Shown here: in pieces, positions 32,292 through 41,958 of the stretch | Layout of the letters: each line of letters opens with the position of its first letter | Numbering within the stretch: the first letter of the stretch is position 1 | DNA from: Endocalyx cinctus | Taxonomy: Eukaryota > Ascomycota > Sordariomycetes > Amphisphaeriales > Apiosporaceae | Assembly: GCA_001600455.1 (NCBI GenBank) | Contig: BCKC01000004.1 | Location: forward strand, 372,001 to 436,000 | DNA: 64,000 nt | Direction of reading: 5' to 3' | Made by a program: the position numbers and the translations under genes | The notes under the pieces: generated by a model | What the model was told of the DNA's origin: nothing | Seen by the model: the letters and a program-made list of their open reading frames with translations, nothing else | Database searches by the model: none

Positions 32292-33089
32292 ATGTCCACC
32301 ATTAATAGCTTAGATAAAATCAGCAACGAGCTCTACAATCAACAGGGCCCTTTCGACAGCCCTGGCTCATTTCAAACCCTTCACGAAAAAGCCTCGGAAT
32401 TCAAAGCCCAAATTGAAATTTTGAATGCCCTATGGCCTATCGTAAAGTTGCTGGAAGAACATCCAAGTTGCGCACTTCCAAAGCAACGGGCGACACGGAT
32501 AAAGCACTTTGTTCTTTTTGTCTTCGGTAAATCTACTTCTGGACGAGTTGGAAATCGCCTCCACTATAGAAACGGCGCTGATGCGCTCAAACCTTTACGT
32601 GAATTAGATTATCGTGGTCTAATGCTTTTGGCACTAGCCTTTACCATAGAAGACCTCGCAAATCTGGAACCAGAGACCGTCAGATACTTGAAACCAGTTA
32701 CGCATAAATTCACGCAATCTCATGACCTTTCTGACCTATTACATCGAAAAGATGTAGACAAAGCTGTCTCAAGTCTTGCAAGGAGTGCCGAAGGAGAACA
32801 TTCGATACTTGTGGTTGTCCATGGTGAGCATATCTCATCCGACTGATCAAAAGTGATGCTTATCAGCACAGACTACCAAGCCACCCAACCACCTATGAAA
32901 AAGCAGAAAACGAATTCGAATCCCGCACCAGTTCTAAGCATCCCAGATTCAAGCGCATCAAGGGTCACACAACTACCATCTAATATATCCGATCCCATTG
33001 TGCGAGCAGCAGGTCGAGCAGCCATAACGCAAGGGCTCCCACGTGAGTCGGAGACCGGATTATCGTCGGCTTGGATGGGGTTCTACTGA
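32292..33089 (+). CDS. Unrecognised 249-aa protein, two exons
   Basis: ATG at 32292 (MSTINSLDKISNEL), exon 1 to 32823, intron 32824-32871 (48 bp, GTGAGC to CACAG), exon 2 to 33089; the phase is kept. The first 180 residues form a helical, soluble domain with WPIVKLLEEHPSCALPKQR and DYRGLMLLALAFTIEDLANL. The tail is basic and Ser/Pro-rich with MKKQKTNSNPAP, a possible nuclear signal. No family recognised. It is divergent from the membrane GTPase across the palindrome array, so the two are probably co-regulated. Its last 30 bp overlap the 3' end of the convergent gene at 33060. Confidence 0.6.
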
Positions 33090-33731
33090 TAAGAGTATTG
33101 AGCGTTCCTCCCCTGTGTCCCCTCTCTCGGCCGCTTGAAGCGTATATAGAATAATAACCAGCGCGATCCCACCGGCTGCCCGGAGCTCCTCGTTTTTTTC
33201 AAGATAGAAGATATCACCAACTTGTACGAATGATTCCACGTATCCCTGGCCAAAAGATGTCAAGATAGGATGCTGTTCGTTTAGAGAGGATGTCTCCGAT
33301 TGCTCGTGTAGTTGCTCAGGAGCGTTCAGGAGACTGTCTATGGACATCTTCGGCGTAGGTTTGCTTGGGGGCCTGGTGATGACGAGAGCAACAGTTACTT
33401 CTTTCACAGGGGGGAGGATTCCTTTCAAATAAATAAGCCCTATTTGGTCACTAAAATTAAGGAGATATCCCTGGTGTCGGGCTTGCTGTGCAATGTACTT
33501 TATGCTCATTAATATCCTCCAATACCAAGATATAGTCTGACTCACTTTGGCTTTATCGCTATTGTATTTCCTGATCAGCTCTATGGCTTCTTCGGGCATC
33601 AGTTCATGCTTGGATCCAAATGGCACCGTCCATACACTATCTGTACCAAATGCCTGCTCTAGATCCTGTTCACGAAGCTGGACTTTCATAGCGAGTTCCC
33701 GGAAGTCTTCTGTTGCTTTGATTATATACAT
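33060..33731 (-). CDS. Unrecognised 223-aa protein
   Basis: An intronless frame from MYIIKATEDFRELAMKVQLR. The first half is charged and helical; the second has a moderately hydrophobic stretch GGIALVIILYTLQAAERGD, too short and weak to be a sure membrane segment. A potential donor (GTGAGT) and acceptor (TTTTAG) occur inside but are out of phase, so the unspliced frame is preferred. No family recognised. It overlaps the convergent 249-aa gene by 30 bp. Confidence 0.45.
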   Translation of the reverse strand: MYIIKATEDFRELAMKVQLREQDLEQAFGTDSVWTVPFGSKHELMPEEAIELIRKYNSDKAKVSQTISWYWRILMSIKYIAQQARHQGYLLNFSDQIGLIYLKGILPPVKEVTVALVITRPPSKPTPKMSIDSLLNAPEQLHEQSETSSLNEQHPILTSFGQGYVESFVQVGDIFYLEKNEELRAAGGIALVIILYTLQAAERGDTGEERSILLSVEPHPSRR

Positions 33732-34368
33732 ATCCGCATGATGAAAATTGCAGTTGTTGGAAAAATAAAGTGAGAAGCTCTTTTGCGATATATTCCTTAG
33801 CGCTTTATTTTTTTTCCGTATCGCAATTTTGTCGGAGGTCTCCGCTAGAATTTTTTATTTAAAACCTTTAGCTACCACATGTGGGGCATAACCCCTGTAA
33901 TTTTCTCGGAATTATCGATAGCCTCCAGACCGAATCCTAAAAATGTTTCCGAAAATCATGTTAGATATTACGTGTAAGTTAATTCCCCAATTTGTAAAAA
34001 CTCAACAGCCCCTCCGTCTTTGCGAAATGCTATTATCTGTAGTGGGGCCTTTTAATTCATGCCGACCACCTAGACTCAGCTACAGTCTACTTCAACACAT
34101 GTGGTGGTCTACCTAGAGTTTTCCTCCATAACAAATATATAATGAGGGTAAGCACGTTTATACGACATTTAATATCCAAACTCATTACATAAAAGACAAT
34201 ACTAAGGAGCATAAAATAAATCAGAAAACCTCAGTGGGCTTCATAAGAGAGTATATCCTCATGTGGACCTTTCCCTTCCAGTCGCACCCGCCTCTCGACC
34301 GTTCGGGACGTAGCGTATGCTATATCTTGTAAGTAAAGGAACCGGATGGAAACTAACCATGATTACCT
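33732..34368. other. AT-rich intergenic DNA
   Basis: No open frame of interest. The right end may be 3' untranslated sequence (with a possible intron donor at 34366) of the microprotein at 34369. Confidence 0.4.
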
Positions 34369-34473
34369 TTATTTTTTAGTGAACCCCATCTTCTTTCGCT
34401 GTTCCTCGCTCACGGGTTGAGTGATAGTTGGCTGATCCGGCTGAGGCGGAGGTGGAGCAGGAGTATCAGACAT
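34369..34473 (-). CDS. Met-Gly-Phe-tail microprotein (copy B), 34 aa
   Basis: The ATG (context ACCAAAATGT) opens a 34-codon frame: a Pro/Gln-rich, disordered start (MSDTPAPPPPQPDQPTITQ), then VSEEQRKKMGFTKK and a stop. The tail matches copy C (35375) and the decayed copy A (7034), including the end of the block (K-x-M-G-F). The stop is followed by AGGTAATC, a possible donor of a 3' untranslated intron; copies A and C have the same arrangement. There is no signal peptide. Its reality rests on the three-fold recurrence. Confidence 0.6.
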   Translation of the reverse strand: MSDTPAPPPPQPDQPTITQPVSEEQRKKMGFTKK

Positions 34474-35041
34474 TTTGGTTTGTCTAGGCGAAGGAGCACC
34501 TTCTCTTGAGTGAGTATTGAGTGCAATGGAGGAAGTAGGAGTTTTTGCACTTGGTGATGAGTAAACAGGATTTGAAAGGTTTAATGTAATGATCTCGGGT
34601 TATGCTCAAGTAGCTGTCTTCGGGAGGGAGTCCAGAGCGTTTTATATATTGTTTGTTCTACTCTTAATTTTACAAACACTAGTAATAGTTATATCCATGA
34701 CACATAGCATTTTTCTGAGATAGCTTGCGCTGTTCTAGCCTCGAGACCTCACTTTGTATCTGCGCAGTGACCCTAACCCCTGATGTGTTAGCATGGAGAT
34801 CAATGGAAGGCACCTTCTAGCTACAACTACTCTAACGTATATTATAAACACAATATCGCTTTCTCGGTGCTCTTGTTTAACATATGCTAGAGAGTTGAGT
34901 AAGGATAAGAAAATTAACGAATCAGCATATAAACCCCTTTCTATGGGGATTGGCAAGAGGTTACCATTTTACATCTCATAAGATAAGGTTCATGATAGAC
35001 CTTTTAGGGGATATATCCAGTTAAGTCCTGTTTTCATAATA
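34474..35041. other. AT-rich intergenic DNA
   Basis: Upstream side of copy B and downstream side of the 87-codon ORF. Two short overlapping frames at 34735-34981 have no recognisable features. Confidence 0.35.
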
Positions 35042-35305
35042 TTATTTACCTTCATGAAAACTAAAATACATAATTCGATTACCAAGGAAGAGGTAATCTC
35101 TGCCTATAAAACAATATACATCTTTATGTCTTTCAGTGGATTTGATCAACAGTTCTCGTGCCCCATTATTGCTGAACGCCATAGCTGACAATGCGTCCAT
35201 TTCCAAATATCCATTACGCGTTCGAATAATAATACCAGGATCAAGTTTCAAAAGAATAACCAGAAAGTGAACCCAAGTTCCAGAGGCGCCACCAGCTTTC
35301 AACAT
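35042..35305 (-). CDS. Unrecognised 87-aa ORF, possibly a second exon of the microprotein C transcript
   Basis: Starts MLKAGGASGTWVHFLVILLK and contains LEMDALSAMAFSNNGAREL. It lies 70 bp downstream of copy C on the same strand. A plausible intron (GTAATT right after the copy C stop to CGCTCTAG just before this ORF) would place both reading frames in one mature transcript. The frame ends HEGK before a GTAAAT donor-like site. No family recognised; it could be a separate small gene, a dicistronic partner or 3' untranslated sequence. Confidence 0.35.
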   Translation of the reverse strand: MLKAGGASGTWVHFLVILLKLDPGIIIRTRNGYLEMDALSAMAFSNNGARELLIKSTERHKDVYCFIGRDYLFLGNRIMYFSFHEGK

Positions 35306-35374
35306 AATATATCAACCTAGAGCGAATAAAATTTCAGCAGGGACCGTTAACACGTCGTTGGTAGCTAATTACCT

Positions 35375-35548
35375 TCACTCAGTTGTCTCAAACCCCATAT
35401 CTTTTACTGTATCATCGTCCACTCTTTGCATAAAATCAATATCGCCATCATGTGACTGATCTGGATATGGATAAGGCGTTGGTAGATTATCACCAACTTG
35501 ATCGGGCTGCTCATCGTTATGGGAAGAGTCTGTCTGATCGGTGGACAT
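35375..35548 (-). CDS. Met-Gly-Phe-tail microprotein (copy C), 57 aa
   Basis: A 57-codon frame, acidic and disordered (MSTDQTDSSHNDEQPDQ), then a Pro/Tyr stretch (PTPYPYPDQS), then the shared block FMQRVDDDTVKDMGF and a short end. Alignment by eye with copy A gives I-E/D-F-M-x4-D-x2-T-V-K-x-M-G-F, and with copy B the last K-x-M-G-F. The stop is followed by AGGTAATT, as in the other copies. No secretion signal or membrane segment. The repeated C-terminal block suggests a short linear interaction motif; its partner is unknown. Confidence 0.65.
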   Translation of the reverse strand: MSTDQTDSSHNDEQPDQVGDNLPTPYPYPDQSHDGDIDFMQRVDDDTVKDMGFETTE

Positions 35549-37606
35549 ATTTGATAATCCTTGATAGTTCGAAGATCGTGTTTATAGAAGAACGACTCAA
35601 GATGTATTAATGAAGAATAAATGGCGCCGTGTCTTTAGTGATAGGAAAACTTGTGATAAGTATGGATAAGTTAAGTTAGTAAACACCAACACAGGTATAT
35701 TAACAAGCTTTTATACTCATATTTCATTGGAAGTTGTGAACAGAATAATGAACATGGGAAGACTGACTTAATTTTGGTGTATGTGTGAGTCGGCTACCAA
35801 TATCTGGAGGTGTCATTACGAAAAGCGCAAAGGCTTGTAGAGGTACCATGTATAGAACCAAGATTATCCTACTCCTCCCTCAATTTTACCAGGCGAGTGA
35901 ATTATGCAAGGTTATCACCATATAAACCATATACGACTGTCTCAGATAATACGGTATATACTAAACATTACATGTCATGCAAGTACACTCTAACACATAA
36001 CAGCGTCCATTAAATGGGATTTAGTGAGCTAAGCCAACACATGGCTGTATCTTTTCTTACTCCATTGGAATTCTATCATCGTATATTTCTTAACAATGGA
36101 TAGAAAGAGGCCTTCTAAGATGCTTACAGTTTCTGCCGGCTCACTGATAAGAATCAAAACTCTCTCGATGAGATACATATACATTTTATTATATTACCTT
36201 ACAAATGTATACTACCAAGGCCATTTTTTCTTGTATTTCTGTCGATTAGTAAAGAAAAGAGCGTAATTGTGCCGTCGCATGCATGGCCTGTTGAACGCTA
36301 GCCCACAAATTCCACTCGTTTCCGTTTTCAGAAAAAATCAATGGTTAACCACTCGATATTCCCAAAAACGTAAAAGCACATCAATCTATTTTAGAACCAT
36401 AAGCGCAAAGATATATTATATGTAAATGCGAGTTATGGAAATGATTCCAATTCTAGACGAAAGAAAATCCATACTTACGTCTAGATATTATCCTGGTTAT
36501 GATAAGCATCGGAGGGTTGCATTTTCAAACATATCTGTATCTCGTCCAACTCTGCAAGTAATCGAGGATTGCCCGTTCCATGACATTTCGTTGGCTCGGC
36601 TTCTAGGCTAGCCTCAGAGGCATATTGAATTTGTGCAGATGATAATAGATAGGCATATAGTTATTACTTTGTCAGGCAGTTCACTAACAAATAGCTATAG
36701 CTATAGTTGAGAGATCTTCGTAGTATTATATAATGTGGTATGCATAGGTATATTTAAAGGTGAATATTATGTTACGAGACTGCATGTATAAGTCATTGTA
36801 GCTTACTGGCATGCCATAAAATGCATATTTTATTAGGATCTGAGTAATACAAGGTTAGACCACTCAGATATTTAGCAATTCCCTGGTGAAAAGTCACGAT
36901 GGCAGCCGATTTGTCCAAGCCTGCCACACCTAGATTTCTTGTTGCACTAAAATATCCAGGGGCCCGGTTTCGGTGATAGTACTTCGCGGTTCTAGAGGAT
37001 AGAGTACACGTCCGTTTCAGCCATTGAGACCTTGTTTAAACCTCCAACTCAACAATGCGTTTCATTGATTTGATGTCTTTCTTGATAAGGGACCCCCCCC
37101 ATCCGACAAGCGAACTGGCGAGATCGCAAACACCTGTATGGTGACCGGGTTTCCTAATTTGTAGACTTGGTTAGGGGTTCTCAGCATATTCGAACTACTT
37201 TCCACGTTTAACTCGAATTCTCAACCTTTTTCCTGGGAATCTAAGAGGTATAAGTATTTCCATATTTACTTACAATATGCCAAGTAATGACTAGCTTTTC
37301 AGTAGTGTGTTAATCTTTGAGTCTTCTGAATTTACTATCATTCTTTAAGCAGACATCTAGTTAACCCTTATTCAATACGCACTTTGGCCTCATATATCTC
37401 TATCAACGTCAGTGGGAGTGTCACCAAAGGTTGGGATATAAGGTAAGATAGCATGGTTAACCCATAATTATATCCGTTTACAAAGCTAAAGTCGATTAGT
37501 ATAGTTAATTTCAAGCCTATTGGAGCTGCAACACTATTCTTGAGGTAAGAATATTTACGATCGCCTAACGTCTCGTGCTAAAGTTTAGTAGGCAACAGAG
37601 AATATC
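35549..37606. other. AT-rich intergenic DNA with one possible exon fragment
   Basis: At about 36650-36485 on the minus strand an open segment reads protein-like (ASLEAEPTKCHGTG, then RLLAELDEIQICLKMQ), ending in a stop followed by GTAAGT. It has no start codon and looks like an isolated exon or fragment. A 25-codon ATG frame occurs at 36899. The rest shows nothing. Confidence 0.3.
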
Positions 37607-37729
37607 ATGCCTAATAAATATAATGAGAGTAAGGATAAAGATGTTGTTAATGGGGATGAGAAGCCACCCTGGGCAGAAGGCGACATTGACAAAACAATGT
37701 CCGGCGATGGGCCGAGGGGTACTGCGTAA
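37607..37729 (+). CDS. Possible 40-aa acidic microprotein
   Basis: The ATG opens MPNKYNESKDKDVVN, then GDEKPPWAEGDIDK and TMSGDGPRGTA before the stop. Hydrophilic and disordered, compositionally like the other small ORFs nearby, within AT-rich DNA that otherwise lacks such frames. It shares no clear motif with copies A-C and has no second copy in the window, so it is weakly supported. Confidence 0.3.
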   Translation: MPNKYNESKDKDVVNGDEKPPWAEGDIDKTMSGDGPRGTA

Positions 37730-38397
37730 AGCAACGCCGACTTCTTTGGTGGTGATTATACGACATTATAGTTGTACATAACTGTCAGTGGTCTTCGGTT
37801 AATCGATATGAGTTAAGAAAGACTGTAAATATATTGTGGACAGACTCAGAGGTGCTGGGGCTTCTATGTCAGGGGAAGGGGAAATCGGCAATATAATATT
37901 CTGACTTAAACCGAAAGAGAATTAGTAATATTTGTTTTGGACTTGAACAATCAAATCCACTAGGTAGCCCGTGACGAATGAGTATTATCAAACATATATA
38001 CATATTTATATTTCAACGTATTAAAGGGGAGGACTTAAACCTCCTTTTTAAATGAGGGATTCAATCTATATATTCTAATTATGATGTCGCAAAGTTTAAA
38101 CATACCACTGAAGTAAAGACGTTAATCATTTGTGGAATTAGATGTGGCGGTTAATTATAAACTTAGAGTTTAGTGCTTACATACGTCGAAGATTCGGAGT
38201 CTGGTACGAGAGATAACCTGCAAAACTGGAATAAGTGGGACGCTGCACGTGTAGGGTCTGGTGTGGCGGAGAGTATGGGGAAATTATATAATGCCACATA
38301 GGATTTCGGAGAAACCTTTCCCCGAGTCAAATTTTTACATCGAGTTTATTATTTTGATGATACCTAATTCCGCGAACCTAAGATAAATATTGCATCG
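37730..38397. other. Intergenic region
   Basis: AT-rich; the last 200 bp presumably hold the promoter of the gene at 38398. No repeats or RNA genes seen. Confidence 0.4.
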
Positions 38398-39181
38398 ATG
38401 GCAACCGAACCTGAACAAGCTCTTATCGAGCTTTTAGACAAGAAGGGATTCTTCAATTTTGAGGATGCTATTGTGGGTGAACGGCTGGAGGCGATGGAGA
38501 CGCCGCAGCGATCTTTTCTAGACGAGCTTGAGATTTCTTGGGATGCAGTTCTTCAGGAACCAGTCAGTAAGAATGAATCCATTTTCTTGACTATAGCTCA
38601 CATCCATTAGCGCGCTGGGCCTATTGTCATCAATAGTTTTAAACGATACGGAGGATGCACTTTGGGTCATGCTATGACACATGGATCCTCACCTGGTCAC
38701 ATAATATGCTTTAGAAAGGACGAACACCGACGTTCTATATTAGTACTTTTGTGGCCCAAGGGATCGCGGGCAAGTTTCTGGATCGGCTCACATAACCTTG
38801 ACCTGCCGGTTAGCGAGGGACCAGAATATCACTTCTATCTTTCTAGAGCCAATCTAGAAAGTGCGGGCTGCACGGCCGAACTAGGCCATTTCCCGGAAGG
38901 GGGCTTGTAGGTTATTCCCATGCGCTCTGCTGCATGGCTCGACTAATGCTATTAGAACTGTTCTGGATGCACGACTTGGCTTCGAAAAGCTGAAGGGTGA
39001 CCCTTTTACATTGGAGTTTGCAACTCATGATGTGGTTGCCGAATGGACCCCCATGGTACTTCCAAATACGTCGCAGATAGAGGCAAAGGTCACGGAGATG
39101 AGACAGGGTACAGAGATCAAGTTAAACTATCGTCTTGTGGATGTAGAGGAATTCAAGAAAATGCGTACGAAAGACGCCTAG
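38398..39181 (+). CDS. Unrecognised 228-aa protein, three exons
   Basis: Exons 38398-38562, 38611-38906 and 38956-39181 (introns 48 and 49 bp, GTCAGT...ATTAG and GTAGGT...CTATTAG), all phases consistent. The N-terminus MATEPEQALIELLDKKGFFN precedes a probable beta-rich globular domain: GHIICFRKDEHRRSILVLLW, SRASFWIGSHNLDLPV and FATHDVVAEWTPMVLP. The end is charged and helical. No signal peptide or membrane segment, and no known family. Its stop TAG and the stop of the convergent C2H2 gene share the palindrome CTAG (39178-39181). Confidence 0.65.
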
Positions 39182-40085
39182 AACTGAAGGTCCGGCCGTA
39201 TGAAATTTGCAAACATGCCGTTATTAATGTAATAGTGAATGGGGGAGCTTTGCCTCATTTGACCACCCTGATCTCTGATATTTGCGTCAAAGGTATATGT
39301 CGGCGGGGACATCATTGTCATGGACACAGAGTCACCGAAATCTTGCACCGAGTGATCTCGGCGAGGAACGCTATTTTCAATAGGATTGTTTGCCATCTCT
39401 TGCGTTCCGTTCGCTTCAATGCGTCGACGTTTGGGTCCTGGGGAAGCATTTTGGAGAGGTCTCTTACGATTGCCACTACTTTCCTTCCTAATCTTCTCTG
39501 TAACTTCCGCTAGTGTTTTGCCCGCTAAATATTCACCAAGAATTTCCTCAACACATGATAATTCTACCTGAGGAGAAACAGGTAGCTTGCTAGCAGCCAT
39601 ACTATATAACTCTTTACGAGCAACCTCCTCCCAGTGCGCCTTTTTCTTCGTCATGTAATCGCGATCGTCTCGGTCCATTTGGCCTTTCGAGGGACAATTT
39701 TCGGCATGATAAACGAACTGCGATACCGTCGCACAGACTGCAGTACAGCCTACACAGACCTTGGCACAATTGACATCTATATCAGCCTGTTAGAAGAGCA
39801 GGAAACACTGGAAATGGAAGGATTACGGTGCGCATAATGTCTCTCAAGTTCCCACCGGCTGTTGCATGACTTTTTACATCCCGTGAAGGGACACGAGTCA
39901 TCCCATTGATCCAGAACGGTGGCTGAAATATGACAACATCTGTCGTCCTCGCCGACGAGTCGCAATTGATGCTCGTATTGCTGCGAGTTCTGCTCGATAC
40001 GTTGAGGTCCCTAAACCTAGTTAATTTCTTCAACGTCTTGCTTTTCAAGTATTCATACTTTGTGATTTAAGTCTTTGTCTGACAT
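39178..40085 (-). CDS. C2H2-type zinc-finger protein with nuclear signal, 269 aa, three exons
   Basis: Exons 40085-40059, 40010-39827 and 39776-39178; introns 48 bp (GTATGA...GTTTAG) and 50 bp (GTAATC...CTAACAGG...ATAG), phase-consistent. The start MSDKDLNHK joins QRIEQNSQQYEHQLRL. A first finger reads CPFTGCKKSC with RWELERHYAHH. A second Cys/His cluster crosses the junction (NCAKVCVGC, then FVYHAENC). This Cys-pair plus HAENC design recurs in fungal zinc-finger proteins of unknown function. A basic motif KRPLQNASPGPKRRR is a likely nuclear localisation signal, and the tail is disordered. Probably a nuclear DNA- or protein-binding factor. Confidence 0.75.
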
Positions 40086-40374
40086 CTCCGAGGTGCAGTG
40101 CTGGAACGAGGATAGTGGACCCAGTTCTTGAGGGGTCTGAGACGTAGTTATTCCGTCCACATGTCAACTTAAAACAGCGGAGTTTATCCGATATATTCGT
40201 TAAAGGTGTCATTCACTTGATGCATATGGCCTCCAGTTTGCCGATTTGATTTATCTTGCAAGCCCATCGGGCAGCGAGATTCTCTCATGCCCAATTCTAC
40301 AATGCTCTGCTACGCTCTAGATACTTGACAAGATTTCTCGCATATTGACCGAATTACACATACCAATCTTCACG

Positions 40375-40449
40375 ATGTCTACTTGCACAACCTGCGGTGG
40401 TAATGGATTGCCTCAGGGCTGCCCACACTGCCATGTAGTTAGGAAATAA
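40375..40449 (+). CDS. Zinc-ribbon microprotein 3 (24 aa)
   Basis: A 24-codon frame: MSTCTTCGGNGLPQGCPHCH and four more residues. CxxC knuckles lie at 4/7 and 16/19, eight residues apart, and the second reads C-P-H-C, like C-P-F-C in the ORF at 29798. A GTGAGC donor directly follows the stop, so a longer spliced form cannot be excluded. It lies 290 bp from the divergent start of the C2H2 gene. On its own it would be too small to call; the same pattern in two other small ORFs of the window is the support. Confidence 0.5.
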   Translation: MSTCTTCGGNGLPQGCPHCHVVRK

Positions 40450-40625
40450 GTGAGCAACCACGACCAGCTTAACCTTCGAGACTATCTCACTTACTGTAAT
40501 CGCAATGATAGGAAGACTACCCGATCGAGCAGTCAAGTACTGAACCACCCACTCCACGAAGTTTGAATGCCTTGGGACATGAGACGACTGAATGCTTCGA
40601 TTTGGCTCCTTAAGCTCCCAGATCT

Positions 40626-40660
40626 TGGGCTTTTGGGCTTTTGGGCTTTTGGGCTTTTGG
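40626..40660. repeat. 8-bp tandem repeat (GGGCTTTT)n
   Basis: About four perfect units of GGGCTTTT, downstream of the small zinc-ribbon ORF. Microsatellite-like. Confidence 0.9.
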
Positions 40661-41958
40661 TGAACTGGTGGGATTATCATGTTAACGTTTCCATTTTATT
40701 TACACAATTTGAGTTGGTTTGAATGTATCCTTTATTTGCGAATGTCAAACTACATTGCATTACCCAGCGGTGCTCCGGAGCTAATATGTTCCGCTATCAT
40801 CTTTAATTAATACGTCATCCACATGTGCTAAAGCGCCCTTAATTCCACCTTCGTCCGCTGTAGTATCTAGTTAATGGAATTAATTGATCTAACGGGTTTT
40901 TTTTCTCTATTTCTACTGTACAATCGATTGGTGTAAAAGAATTATATCATAACGCAATGGGGGAAGGCATCACGTAATGGTGGTTAATCAATCTCTGGTA
41001 TTCATTCCTTTTCACGCAGCCACAAATCCGAGAGGAATTTACCTAGTGTGCCTCGAGCGGGAAATCTATGAAGGGGGTTAAGGGATACGTACTTTAGTAC
41101 TGGTCGATTGGATCAATAACCCCCCCAAGCTTATAGCGTTACATGCGCTAAAATACCCCCCCTTGGCTATGAATTAAACTACAAGCACAGAGCACTACCC
41201 TAGCTACCACCTTCTGACATACCTATCCTATCCCTGAGTTTACCCTAGCACTGTCAGAATCGTTTATACTGATACTGGACCCTGGCTCTCGGTGACCGTT
41301 GACGCATATGAATGCCCCCGGTCATATTCGACGACGGTCACAATTGAACAGCTAAGCATTCCTCGAACTACACGATCAGGTGTGGAGATAAGTCCCTAAG
41401 CTTCTTTTATTCGCCTTGACTGCCTAATAAAGAAGATGATAACGGCCGCAGAGAAAGCGACCGCGGTATTCCGATCAATGTTTACACGAACTGACTAACT
41501 AAATTCTGTCCCCCTCATTTGGAGACATGCGAGTAATCCTTGAGATGTGCAGGAACGGTACGGCGATGCCTCGCATACATCTAACATCACGCAGTTCGGG
41601 GTCGTCTAATAAGGTTCCGTATTTTTTATCCTAATAAGCGTATTACTCCCTCTGATAAACTTCATCGCATTAACCCCTGGTAAGCTATGAATCGGTCTTT
41701 TGAACCCAGAGCCAAGTTCCATGTAACTAGAATCACAGAGGCTGCTCGTGCATTGGAAGCACCAATGCACGGCGACATCTTGGTCTTCTCTGGCTCGACC
41801 AAAACAAAGGACTAAGCCGTGGAGATGATCTTGTCTTCGGTTATCTATATAAAGTCATCTCCTGTTCCTAATGTTGATCTCGATCATAAATATCATATAT
41901 TCACTCACATCTTGAAGACTCAGAATCTGCTCATCGTTGATCGTTAGATCCCCATATA
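40661..41958. other. Intergenic region
   Basis: No open frame with protein-like content. The right end is the promoter side of the AAA ATPase, with ATCTATATAAAG about 115 bp before its ATG (TATA-like). Confidence 0.45.
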
